From NCBI GenBank assembly GCA_023262505.1, contig JALRAP010000004.1, positions 1 to 64,000 on the forward strand: a stretch of 64,000 bases of DNA, given 5' to 3'. The notes below the pieces were generated by a model, which saw nothing but the letters and a program-made list of their open reading frames with translations, had not been told where the DNA came from and made no database searches. Both the position numbers and the translations under genes were made by a program. The stretch comes from Bacteroidia bacterium. Lineage in GTDB: Bacteria; Bacteroidota; Bacteroidia; AKYH767-A; OLB10. Below are positions 51,925-61,600 of this stretch, piece after piece (positions within the stretch are counted from its first letter, which is position 1; the number at the start of each line of letters is the position of its first letter).

Positions 51925-54048
51925 TTACTTGATGATGGTGATCTTGCGGGATGTCATATATCCATCCACAACCAAACGAACAGAATAAACACCGCCAGCC
52001 AAACCGGAGGGAAGTTCGAACTGGTATTCGCCGGCATCCATGCGGGACTCGGCAACACGGTTCACCACTCGGCCTGTGGCATCTAAAACATCTATGGCGA
52101 TATCGCTGCGATCATCTAACTTGAAATCGATGGTTGCCGAGGAGCTCACAGGATTGGGATAAACGCTGAATCCAAGAGATTCTTCAATTGCCTCGTTCAA
52201 CCCAACCGTACCGTTCAAATTGATGTCATCGATGTACATATTGTTTCCGTTGCCTTGTGTGTATTCGAACTTGAAACGAACATTCGGCTTGTTGCTGTAA
52301 GATGAACTTGAAATGTTAACGGTCTCCTGGCGCCACTGCGTAGCGTTTGGTATGAAGTTGGACGTAACCAATCCTGCTGTGCTTAGCGTTGTGCCAACCT
52401 TGTTGTAACGGATGCTCCAAAGTTGTCCGCAGGTAGTGGATGCATAAACTTTTAGTACGTCGGTGCTGGTCGTTGACCGTGCGGCGAATGCCAACCAGAA
52501 AGTCAGGTTTGCACCTGTTACATTGGTTAGGTCGTATGTTGGTGTGATGAATACATCCGATGAATTTGCGAGGTTGCCGCTGTAGTTATTCAGGAACGCA
52601 GACTTGGAACCTGTCTTTGCAGCTTGCGTGGAAACCACCCAAGTGTTTCCGCCTTCGTTCTGAATCACCCACTCGTTACCGGGAAAGAGTATGGACTCAA
52701 AACCTTCGTTGTACGGCACGCCATATTGGCCAATCGCGGGAACTACAGTAACTGTTCCGGATAGTGTGGTGGAGCTGCTTCCTGCTGAATTGCTCACAGT
52801 AAGTGTTACGTCGTAAGTGCCAGGGGTATTGTATTGAATGGATGGCGCTGCCACATTGGAGGCTGATGGTGTTCCACCGGGGAAATCCCAAGTGTAGGTA
52901 TCAACCGGACCGTTCCATGAACCATCGGCAAAATTGATAGTGGTTCCGGCACATATATAATTCAAGTTGTTGGTGAATGCAGCGATGGGTGCGCATACCG
53001 CTCCTGGTGTTCCTGTGGTTCCGGTAGCGGTTAGGTTGGAAGCCGACCACAAATTACTTCTTCCACTGATTGCAGAACTAAGAGCCGCATTCATACGCGC
53101 AGCTTGTCCGACAGAGAACATGTTTTGACAAGTTCCAACCGTGTAGTCCATGTAGTTCACAAACATGTCGCCATTCACTCCGTTACCAGTACAGTTGGAA
53201 ACCTTTGGAAAGTTTGGACAATTGCTTTGGTTGGCGCCGTAGTGCGTTGGTGTGTCGGTAACGAAGTCGCTGCCGCAAGTGGCATCACCCCAAATATGTC
53301 TTAGGTTGAGCCAATGTCCCACTTCGTGGGTGGCGGTGCGGCCTGCGTTGTTGGAGTTTGCTGCTGTCCCAATGTTGCCTGTGTAATCGTGACGAAGGAC
53401 CACACCATCCGTGGCAGCGTTTCCACCAGGAAATTGCGCGAATCCTAGCACGATTCCGGCAGAACCGCTCAGGTTTTCGATGGTTTTAACAACCCAAATG
53501 TTCAGATACTTGTTGCTTGGCCAATAGCTGATGGCTTTTACGTTGTCGCGTGCATTGTTGGTGAGCGGACTGTTTACACGGACAACCCCATCGGTACAAT
53601 TACCATTGGGGTCCAAGGTTGCCAAACGGAATTCCACTTCAACATCCGCGGCTAGCGCCAAGAAAGGGGCCGGTGTGTTAACCGAATCGGCGTTCAAGTG
53701 TCTGAAATCCGTGTTCAGCAAATCAATTTGATTTTGTAGCTGCGCCCTAGAAATATTCTCGGAGCCACCTTCATGAATCACATGGAAAACCACAGGTATC
53801 ACCCTCACAACAGATGCTCCACGGTTGGCAGCACCATTCGACTTGCGCTGCATGTATTCCTGCGTGTAAATGGCTGTTTCCTCCTCTAGACGGGCTTGAT
53901 TGGCCGCGTATTGTGGGTCATTTGAAATTTGTTGCTCGTAGAGATAGTGAGCCAAACACTTGCTGTGATGGTCTTCAGGGCCCTGAGCCATTGAAACGAA
54001 AGGCAAGCAAAGCAGTGCCAGAGAGAGCGTCCAGTAAATTTTGTTCAT
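51925..54048 (-). CDS. M43 (pappalysin-like) metalloprotease with PKD and T9SS sorting domains, paralogue 2
   Basis: The start is set at ATG 54048 (707 residues), giving a signal peptide (YWTLSLALLCLPFVSMAQ). The architecture matches its neighbour throughout: VIPVVFHVIHEGG, zinc motif HEVGHWLNLRH (241-251), Met-turn NYMDYTVGTCQNMFS, PKD (TYTWDFPGGTPS), beta-sandwich domain and T9SS domain (VYPNPVSSSATI to SRKITIIK). The two genes arose by tandem duplication. They differ mostly in the propeptide and in a loop between the zinc motif and Met-turn, suggesting different cleavage sites or activation. Confidence 0.93.
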   Translation of the reverse strand: MNKIYWTLSLALLCLPFVSMAQGPEDHHSKCLAHYLYEQQISNDPQYAANQARLEEETAIYTQEYMQRKSNGAANRGASVVRVIPVVFHVIHEGGSENISRAQLQNQIDLLNTDFRHLNADSVNTPAPFLALAADVEVEFRLATLDPNGNCTDGVVRVNSPLTNNARDNVKAISYWPSNKYLNIWVVKTIENLSGSAGIVLGFAQFPGGNAATDGVVLRHDYTGNIGTAANSNNAGRTATHEVGHWLNLRHIWGDATCGSDFVTDTPTHYGANQSNCPNFPKVSNCTGNGVNGDMFVNYMDYTVGTCQNMFSVGQAARMNAALSSAISGRSNLWSASNLTATGTTGTPGAVCAPIAAFTNNLNYICAGTTINFADGSWNGPVDTYTWDFPGGTPSASNVAAPSIQYNTPGTYDVTLTVSNSAGSSSTTLSGTVTVVPAIGQYGVPYNEGFESILFPGNEWVIQNEGGNTWVVSTQAAKTGSKSAFLNNYSGNLANSSDVFITPTYDLTNVTGANLTFWLAFAARSTTSTDVLKVYASTTCGQLWSIRYNKVGTTLSTAGLVTSNFIPNATQWRQETVNISSSSYSNKPNVRFKFEYTQGNGNNMYIDDINLNGTVGLNEAIEESLGFSVYPNPVSSSATIDFKLDDRSDIAIDVLDATGRVVNRVAESRMDAGEYQFELPSGLAGGVYSVRLVVDGYMTSRKITIIK

Positions 54049-54213
54049 GTTGTTTAGGGATGTTTTGATCAAATCAAGGAACAATCAGCGCCTCAATTGG
54101 GTTTGCAGATGTTCGAGGTTTTCATACTGCTAAAATACAAACAGATAGCCCATTATAAAGGGAAGCCTGTCAGTTCTGAGTAAAAGTATGTAGGACTATT
54201 TATTTTCTGTATA

Positions 54214-54606
54214 TCAGTTAGTTACAAGTAAACTGGCAACTTTTTCGAGGATTGGGATATCGGCTTCGGCCCAATCCACCTCAAAAAGCGATTCAGAATC
54301 AAGCCAACGGAAGTCTTGGTGCTCTTTCAAGATCGGACTTGTTCGATCGGCTTTACAACGCAACGGTATAAGTTCAATTTTGAATTCGTTGTAATCATGC
54401 GTGGTTGAAGGCCACACCTCCACCACTTGAATTTTCATGGCAAGCTCTTCGAGGATTTCACGCACGATGCATTGGCTTGGTGTTTCGCCCAGTTCCAACT
54501 TGCCGCCAGGAAACTCCCACTTGCCTGCCATCATCATGTTAGTGCCTCGCTGCACCGCTAATACCTTGTTGTTTTGGATGATGATGGCGCAGGCAACACG
54601 TAGCAT
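54214..54606 (-). CDS. Nudix hydrolase, MutT-like
   Basis: A 130-residue Nudix protein. It starts MLRVACAIIIQNNKVLAVQRG and has the Nudix box GKLELGE-TPSQCIV-REILEEL (residues about 35-56), with the last Gly of the box replaced by Ala. MutT-type enzymes remove oxidised dGTP from the pool, or hydrolyse other nucleotides. The length and the RG-x-x-M-x-G-x-WEFPGG stretch fit 8-oxo-dGTP hydrolases. It is likely monocistronic: over 160 bp separate it from the M43 gene start, and 54 bp from the next gene. Confidence 0.92.
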   Translation of the reverse strand: MLRVACAIIIQNNKVLAVQRGTNMMMAGKWEFPGGKLELGETPSQCIVREILEELAMKIQVVEVWPSTTHDYNEFKIELIPLRCKADRTSPILKEHQDFRWLDSESLFEVDWAEADIPILEKVASLLVTN

Positions 54607-54660
54607 GGATAAGGATTGATAAGTTCAAAGATTAACACGGGGTGATCATTGATCGCTGAA

Positions 54661-56241
54661 TCATTTCACGTTTTCAAGAAGCACCTCCACTTCCCAATTT
54701 CCCCTAACAGTTATTTCTGATGGATGGTAATTGATTGGCTCCGGCTGCAAGCTTTTTCGGATGTTGCCCGCGTCCCATTTTCCGTTGCCATTCAAATCGT
54801 TTAAAATGCGCAGCCTGTATTTGCCAGGAGGCAGGGAAAGGAATGTCAAAGTATCGGATGCCGGCAAGCTCCTGACCACGGTTGATTTTTCATTCAATAA
54901 CTCCACTACGAATTTATCATTCGCTGGTGAAGTCCATTTGCAATGGATAGATCCACGCATCTTTTCAGCCGGCACATCGAAAGCGAACGTGCAGGAGTCG
55001 GAGAGCCTTCCATAACAATCCGTAAAAGCACCTGCATCCAATAGCAACTTGTAGCGCCCTTCGGTGGATGGCTTGGTAACAATCCCCGACATGGAATCCG
55101 CGTTGAGCGAAACCTGACCGATTGTAACTTGGACCGAGTCTTGGAAAACACGCATCAGCGATGGATCAATTGCACGCAATGGTACCGTAGCAACTAGTTT
55201 CAGGGGGGCATCAGCTTCAGCATAAATATCTGACAATAATGAAGGCTTGAACGGATCTCGCAACCCGCCTGATTTGCTCTGTGACCGCTGGTTGTATCGT
55301 GCAGTATCCAAAACAGCGCCATTGTTACGCAGCACCAACACAACAGGCAAGGAGTCGGGTGTGGCAGCAAGAAAATGGCTAACAGTGTCGCCACCCTCTG
55401 AAAATCGAATGGCAGTGTTTTGTAATGATGTGTTGAATCCTTCGAAAACCACATTGCGGGCATCGCCATTGAAAGCGGTGACCAATGTTGCAGGTGGCAC
55501 AAGGTTCGCCGACAACATACGCAAAGTACCAGGCGGTTGTGGAGCCGCCCAAACAGTGTATTTGTTTTTTGTTGGCAAATTGACTGTTTCGGTCGAGAAC
55601 CCTGCCAACTCTTCGCGGTCATCGAGTAGATAGTTTTCGGTTTTCTCACTCAATACCATCAGGCGATAAGAACCCTCGGAGGCATTCTCGATACGGAAAA
55701 CACCATTGCTATCACATCTGGCGAAATGGTCTGGCGTTCGCAATACCATCACCGAATCAGGCCATTTGGAATCAAACAACATAGCCATGGCTCCCTTGAG
55801 TGGCTTTCCGGTAGTGATATCAAACGCCACACCTTCTACTTGCAGCGAATCCAAAACCGGACCAGTTGAAAACACAAAACGATATCCCGATAGCGCATTG
55901 CTTTCGTTAACATCCGTGATGGCGTTTCCGAAGCCAATGACATAGGTGGTAGAGTCGGCTAGTTTTTCAAACTCCACCTTTACAGTTTTTCCAACTGCTG
56001 TAATGGTTGGTTTTGGAAATACAGGAGGTGAAACCACTACTTGGCGAGCAGCGTCTTTAAGTTGCACAAACTCATCGAATGCGATAGAGATTTCCTTACC
56101 CTGAAAAGAAAGGGTGCCTTGCTCGGGATTGGCAAGCCTGACCTTTGGAGGATCCATATCCTTTGCACCTCCAGTGGGGGCAACCTTGTTTGCACAAGCC
56201 GACAAAAACAATATTATTGAAATGAAAAATAATTTCCTCAC
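54661..56241 (-). CDS. Ig-like (Big_5) domain lipoprotein
   Basis: A 526-residue lipoprotein (signal MRKLFFISIILFLSAC). It has the standard Bacteroidota start CANKVAPTGGAKDMDPPKVR and a Big_5/SbsA Ig-like domain (residues 35-125). A carboxypeptidase-regulatory-like domain (133-215) and further beta domains follow to the end (YRLRILNDLNGNGKWDAG). The function is unknown, but the family is almost universal in the phylum and probably lies at the outer membrane. Its start overlaps the stop of the upstream sulfoxide reductase gene by 4 nt. Confidence 0.9.
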   Translation of the reverse strand: MRKLFFISIILFLSACANKVAPTGGAKDMDPPKVRLANPEQGTLSFQGKEISIAFDEFVQLKDAARQVVVSPPVFPKPTITAVGKTVKVEFEKLADSTTYVIGFGNAITDVNESNALSGYRFVFSTGPVLDSLQVEGVAFDITTGKPLKGAMAMLFDSKWPDSVMVLRTPDHFARCDSNGVFRIENASEGSYRLMVLSEKTENYLLDDREELAGFSTETVNLPTKNKYTVWAAPQPPGTLRMLSANLVPPATLVTAFNGDARNVVFEGFNTSLQNTAIRFSEGGDTVSHFLAATPDSLPVVLVLRNNGAVLDTARYNQRSQSKSGGLRDPFKPSLLSDIYAEADAPLKLVATVPLRAIDPSLMRVFQDSVQVTIGQVSLNADSMSGIVTKPSTEGRYKLLLDAGAFTDCYGRLSDSCTFAFDVPAEKMRGSIHCKWTSPANDKFVVELLNEKSTVVRSLPASDTLTFLSLPPGKYRLRILNDLNGNGKWDAGNIRKSLQPEPINYHPSEITVRGNWEVEVLLENVK

Positions 56242-56720
56242 AGCATTTCAATTATGTGTATTATTTCCATCAAACCCCTTTCGTCTTCTTCGGAAAAGTG
56301 GTTCAGTTCTTCGCTGTCAACATCCATCACCAAAAAAACCTCGCCGTCGCGGAAAGCTGGCAAAACGATTTCGGACCTCGATCTGGAGCTGCATGCAATA
56401 TGACCAGGGAACTGCTCCACATCGGGAACGATGATGTTTCGTCGCTCCAGCCAAGCTGTTCCACAAACCCCTTTTCCCTTCGCAATTCTTGTACAGGCCA
56501 CAGGCCCTTGGAATGGTCCTAGCACCAGCGTATCCTGCTGAACCAAGTAAAAACCGACCCATAAAAACCGGAATGTTTCATGAAGGGCTGCAGCGATGTT
56601 AGCCAAGTTGGCTACCAAATCTTTCTCGCCACCCACCAATGCTTGAACCTGAGGTATTAACTCTTGGTACCGCTGTTGGTGGGAAAGGTTGTAGGCTGGT
56701 ATGCGTAGGTCCTCGGACAT
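56238..56720 (-). CDS. msrC: Free methionine-(R)-sulfoxide reductase (GAF type)
   Basis: A 160-residue single GAF domain with all three catalytic or resolving cysteines of the fRMsr family: VACTRI (Cys76), GVCG (Cys86) and HIAC (Cys110). It also has the SRSEIVLPAF strand and MDVDSEELNHFSEEDE. The enzyme reduces free Met-(R)-O using thioredoxin. It is cotranscribed with the lipoprotein downstream (4-nt overlap) and lies 29 nt after the comF-like gene. Confidence 0.93.
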   Translation of the reverse strand: MSEDLRIPAYNLSHQQRYQELIPQVQALVGGEKDLVANLANIAAALHETFRFLWVGFYLVQQDTLVLGPFQGPVACTRIAKGKGVCGTAWLERRNIIVPDVEQFPGHIACSSRSRSEIVLPAFRDGEVFLVMDVDSEELNHFSEEDERGLMEIIHIIEML

Positions 56721-56749
56721 GGTATTATTTAGTCAAGCAAAAGTAACCA

Positions 56750-57439
56750 TTAGCGGCGTGCATAAGCCATCGCGGCCACGCTAACCCGAACCCCTTGCAA
56801 AGAAAGCAGTGGCAAAGCACAAGCGGTGATAGTGGCTCCTGTGGTAATCACGTCATCAGCTATCAAAAAGTGCCCCGGAAACAACCGAGAATCGTCCGCC
56901 ACGAACGCCCCTTCCACACTTTTGCTGCGCCCTCCTCTTCTTTTTCGGGTCTGTGATCCTGAACGGGAGACCCTTTTGAGCAAATCGGGCATCATTGGCA
57001 CACCCATACTCTCAGAAAGACCTTGTCCGAACACCTCGCTTTGATTGAACCCGCGGGACAACAACTTGGAGGGGTGAAGCGGTACGGGAACAATGGCATC
57101 TATTCCCTTAAACCTTGGAGCCGCGGCCAGCTCCATCCCCAACATACGGCCTGCTAAAAGCCCTGCTGGTTTGTGTCCATGGTATTTCAATTCGTGTATC
57201 ATTCTTTGCACCCGCGAACTCTTGTTGAAAAACCATAAGGGAGCAACCGCTTCCATCTTCACACGTCCGTAAAATGTGCGCTCCGCCTCATTACCATCCA
57301 AAGAGTGGTAGCCCGTTCGAGGCAATACCAAATGGCATTGGGTACATATGATGTGCTCACCTTGTAATAATCCTTGGCGACAGCCAGAACAAACTTCCGG
57401 GAAAAAAAGATGAAGGAGGTCGAGGAGGTGGGTTAGCAT
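56750..57439 (-). CDS. comF: ComF family protein
   Basis: A 229-residue protein with an N-terminal zinc-ribbon-like pair (CSGCRQG, CTQCHLVLPRTGYH) and a type I phosphoribosyltransferase domain with the PRPP loop LIADDVITTGATITA. ComF is needed for DNA uptake in naturally competent bacteria and may work in the cytosol; in Bacteroidota its role is less studied. Upstream lies a degraded repeat region. Confidence 0.92.
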   Translation of the reverse strand: MLTHLLDLLHLFFPEVCSGCRQGLLQGEHIICTQCHLVLPRTGYHSLDGNEAERTFYGRVKMEAVAPLWFFNKSSRVQRMIHELKYHGHKPAGLLAGRMLGMELAAAPRFKGIDAIVPVPLHPSKLLSRGFNQSEVFGQGLSESMGVPMMPDLLKRVSRSGSQTRKRRGGRSKSVEGAFVADDSRLFPGHFLIADDVITTGATITACALPLLSLQGVRVSVAAMAYARR

Positions 57440-57600
57440 GAAGTGAAAAGTTATGATGGAGTTGAAAGTGGCAGTAGAAGCGGGAGGCGGTGGCGGAAAG
57501 CGGAAATAGTAACAGTAACAATGGCAGTGGCAGTAGCCATAAGCGGGAGTCGGATTGCCATAGGTATTATTCGAAAAACTGAAACGACGGCAAAAATACC
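57440..57600. repeat. Degenerate copy of the AGTGGC/CCGATTGC composite repeat
   Basis: The stretch has AGTGGCAGTAG, AGTAACAGTAACA and ATGGCAGTGGCAG units, then GGAGTCGGATTGCCATAGG. The last part is a decayed match to the AGTCCGATTGCTATCGG part of the element at 17150-17190. It is purine-rich and shows no gene. Confidence 0.6.
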
Positions 57601-57637
57601 ACGCTAATTGGGGGGATGAAATCCGTTAACTAAACAG

Positions 57638-57668
57638 TTGCACCACTTTACCTAAAGTAGTACCTTCG
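57638..57668 (+). promoter_or_regulatory. Predicted promoter TTG-N20-TACCTTCG
   Basis: TTG (57638-57640) and TACCTTCG (57661-57668) are spaced by 20 nt; the -7 box has one mismatch (C for T). Transcription would start about 25 nt before the gene at 57700. Confidence 0.5.
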
Positions 57669-57699
57669 CCACGCATTTTTAACAGGTATTCCGGCTTAT

Positions 57700-58635
57700 A
57701 TGGAAGATAACAAATTGCCATACAACGATTTCGAAAAAAAGGAACAACATTCCAAGCGAATGATTGTGCTGGTTGTAATCTCTGTGTTACTAGGTGTTAA
57801 TGGATTGCTTCTTTGGCAGTTTTTCGAAAAAAAGGCCCACTTGGAGGAGGTTAGCACCGAACTGACCAACACCCTTACCGCAAAAGATTCGTTGGAAACC
57901 GAACTGAACCAATTGAAAGCGGTTCTTGAGAAAGCCAACCGCGAAAACCAAAGCCTGCATGGTCGTTTGGCAGAACGCGAGAATGAGATCAAAGCCAAAA
58001 TGGACGAGATACAGCGTTTGCTCAATTCGGGTGATGCCGTACAACTGGAAAGAGCCAAGAAAGAATTGGTGCGTTTGAAACAATTGAACCAAGGTTATCT
58101 GGCACAATTAGACACCTTGAAAATGGAGAATGCCAACCTTTCCGCTTTGAATTCCTCTTTGAGCAACACTATAGCCAACGAAAGGTCAATCAACGAAAGC
58201 CTCAGCAAAGAGAATCAAAAGCTTTCCAACAAGGTGGCTGCAGGAGCTGTGCTGAAAGCGGTTGACCTGAAAGCCATCGGCGTGAAATATAAAAGCACCG
58301 GAAAAGAATCTGAAACATTCCGAGCGGCCGCCACCGATGGCATCAAGACCTGCTTTACATTGTTGGAGAATTATGTAACTGACAAAGGTGCCAAGGATGC
58401 TTTCGTTCGGGTGTTGAGTCCAGACAACGCGGTGATGACCACCAACTCGGAAACCTTCCTTTATAACAACCAACCTACACTTTACACCGTTAAAGAGACT
58501 TTTGATTACGACAACGAATCAACTCCCGTATGTGTGCAGTGGAACAAAGGCTCGGCTTACATCAAAGGCAAATACACGATTGAAGTGTATATCGATGGAA
58601 GCATGGTGGGCTCGACCTCCATCGATTTGAAGTGA
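57700..58635 (+). CDS. Membrane-anchored coiled-coil protein with beta C-terminal domain
   Basis: A 311-residue protein. One transmembrane helix (residues about 14-36, IVLVVISVLLGVNGLLLWQF) is followed by a long coiled coil (40-190) with regular Leu/Glu heptads. A C-terminal beta domain (195-311) includes TCFTLLENYVTDKGAKD, VTDKGAK and YIKGKYTIEVYIDG. No family name is known to me; similar proteins occur across Bacteroidota. The topology puts the coiled coil in the periplasm. It converges on the large minus-strand gene with 4 nt between the stops. Confidence 0.8.
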   Translation: MEDNKLPYNDFEKKEQHSKRMIVLVVISVLLGVNGLLLWQFFEKKAHLEEVSTELTNTLTAKDSLETELNQLKAVLEKANRENQSLHGRLAERENEIKAKMDEIQRLLNSGDAVQLERAKKELVRLKQLNQGYLAQLDTLKMENANLSALNSSLSNTIANERSINESLSKENQKLSNKVAAGAVLKAVDLKAIGVKYKSTGKESETFRAAATDGIKTCFTLLENYVTDKGAKDAFVRVLSPDNAVMTTNSETFLYNNQPTLYTVKETFDYDNESTPVCVQWNKGSAYIKGKYTIEVYIDGSMVGSTSIDLK

Positions 58636-58639
58636 TTTC

Positions 58640-61600
58640 CTAGAAAAACGCCCTGGCCTGCATCGTACCGGTGTGTATGGTTTTTACAGTCTCCGGTTTT
58701 CTTCCCTCATAGTTGATACTGATCTGCACTGCCTTCGATAAGTTGCGTTGCACTCCAATACTCCAAGTGTAGTTGGTGCCGGCACGCAACCCTTCCAACA
58801 TCTCATAGGCGATTGAAGTGTTCTCCGGCGCGTTGTATGAAATGTTAATTACACTGAACCGCGCAGTGTAAAGTCCTTTGGTAACAGGCGCGAAGCGCAC
58901 TTCGGCTGTACCGGTGTTAAACGCTGATTTTTCACCCAGCACATTTTCGCGGACCTGATATTTGTATGAGGCAGTAACCCGGAAATCAACATTCGGCTGA
59001 ATCGAGAAACGCGGCTCGGCCGAAAGAGACTCGATTCGGTAATCACGGTTTTTGAAAAACTCCGACTCATTGGTCTTTACCCCTTGCTCACAAGCCAACT
59101 GCAAACCATAAACTCTTGTGATGTTCCATCTGGCATTAAGAGCATTATTTTGCAATTGCCGCGACTCGTATCCATTGGACAGAATGGATTTGTTACGATT
59201 GTCGGCATGAGTGATGTCCATACTGAAAACCGTGCTACTCCTATTAAAAAACAGGGTGCTTCTGAGCGTTCTTCCCGTAGCCACCAACACAGAGTCCTTG
59301 ATATTGGCATCAAATGGATACAGGGCTTTAAACACATCATCCAAGATCAAGCGGTTCTCGGCGCGATAAGATGTTTGATTGGCGAATCGACTGATGAATT
59401 TTCCTTTGCCAGGTTTCTTGGCGTACCACGCAGCAGGATTGATGGACATGGAGTGACTGAACTGGTTGTTGCGTGTTCTTACGTATTCGTTGGTAGGCAA
59501 AAACACTTTCACATAGTTTGCCTGGTCTGAAAATGCGGCCACTTCGAATTCATCCAAATCCTTTACGCCGTTGTTATTGTAATCACCTGCATAGGTATAA
59601 ACACCAGTACCTGGTGCAACCTCCAAGAATGCGTATTCCTTTTTGGGCTCCTGACCTGAACCAGCTTCGTAAAAGGTGTTCATCACCAGCAATCCGTCCT
59701 CAAATGTTCCATTGTATTCTATTCGACTAAGGAAGGTCTCTTCCGGTACCTGGGCTGACAACAGAGTGTCGATGATGAAAAGGTTGCGATACATGCTTGA
59801 AAATGACAGCTTGTTGCCTTTGGCCCCATATAAATCCACCCTGCCCGAGAACTCATCCGCCCGAGCGGCCTCACGCAACACATCCGCGGAAGCGGCACGG
59901 TCGAACCTGCGCGCAACATCCCAAGAATAACGGATTCGACCCGAATCAGGCGAAGCCATGAACAACTTGAACACATCGAATGCACGACTCAAAGGCGACA
60001 ATGTATCACTCGTGCCCGAATACTGCAGATTGCGTTCCTGGTCGTAACGGATGCCTCCCGTGAGTTTACCCACCTTGCGGGCCATTTGGTTAGATGATCG
60101 CAGAAATGATGTTTTCAGCATCTTGCTATCACTCAAGAGCCAACTGGCATCGGATGAGAAATTGTACTTGCCCAATAACCATCGCAAATCAGCCATGTTC
60201 ATATAACCGCGGTATTTTTCTGTTCCTTGAAAAGTGCGGACCCGGTAACCGAACGATTTTTCAGAGCGGATAAATCGTACACCAGCGCTCAGTGCCAACT
60301 CGTCAGAAGCAGGTGCGCCGGCTGACAAATTCCAATCGCGCGTGAACTCGACACTGCGATACGACTCCAATGGCTTGAATCGCGCATTCACATGTTCGAA
60401 ACGGAAGTCGGTCATCATTTTCCATCCGCGAAGAGAATCCCGCGTCAGCGGAACTATTTGCTCAACCCCTCCGGCAAGCGCAAAGCCGGTATCGTCTGAT
60501 TTATCAAATTTGGAAAAAAGGTTGATGTCGTTTCGCGACATGGATCCCTCCACAAAAACTTTTCCATAACGGGTTTTGTAATCGGTACCGAACGTGAATA
60601 GCTGCTGTTTCTTCGGTGACACGAGAAGTGTAACAGGCTCGTAAGTGCCTTGTGGCACGCCGTTCACAGGCTCTATCCAACGAAAAACGCGGCCGTTGGC
60701 TCCTGCGGCCACAGGCTCATAGTTCCCCCGGTTTTTTCCGAGCAGCGAAAATCCCAAACGGAATCTTGCCTTGGTTGAATCCGTTGAGTACCTGTAAAAC
60801 ACATAGCCCGCCGAATCGATCTTCTCATACAGCACTTCACTTGAGTTGAATGCCACGCTATCGATGCTCGGATAAACCGCATTGAAAATACTGTCGCCCA
60901 CGGAAGCCAATACTGCCTTCTGCTCATTATCCAAGTCCTGCAGCAGCGGTTGGTTCTTGGAATCCTGCTCTGAAAATATATTGGCCTTCACTTTCCAACG
61001 CTTGTCCTCATATTCCTGGTTGATGAAATACATGGTCCGAGCATAATTCTTGTCGGAGTATTGGAACTCAACCACGATGCGTTTGTCTTTGGTGATGGGC
61101 TGTTTAGGTGTGAACCTGATCTCAGCCGTGTTGTAATCAATCACATAGTCATTCGATTCCCCCCGCACCAACAACTTGCCGTCTATGAATACTTTTTCGG
61201 AGCCCGATAAGATGATGATGAAAGGTTCGTTATCGGCACCGGTGAGTTTGTAAGGACCTTGGTTGCCCTCCAACCCATTGAAAGGTTTGCGTGCATACTT
61301 GCCTTTGGATACAGCCCCGCTTACCGTTGTTCGCATCACTGAGCCATTTTCGAGGCCTGATGGGTATTCGGTGGTGAATATTCCACCTTGCCCTTTCTTG
61401 TAAAGGTTCATGAAATAACTATCAGGCCTTCGCAATTCAAAATCCCCGGCAATCAGCTTGCTTTTGTTTTTGGAAAGCTGGATAAAAACCTTGTCGAAGT
61501 CCTGAATTTGCTGGGTGTTTCCATCCGGTTGTACTGGTATGTTGTTATCGGTAATCGCGGCCAGCACTTCAATGTCGTCACCGATTTTACCCGACATCTG

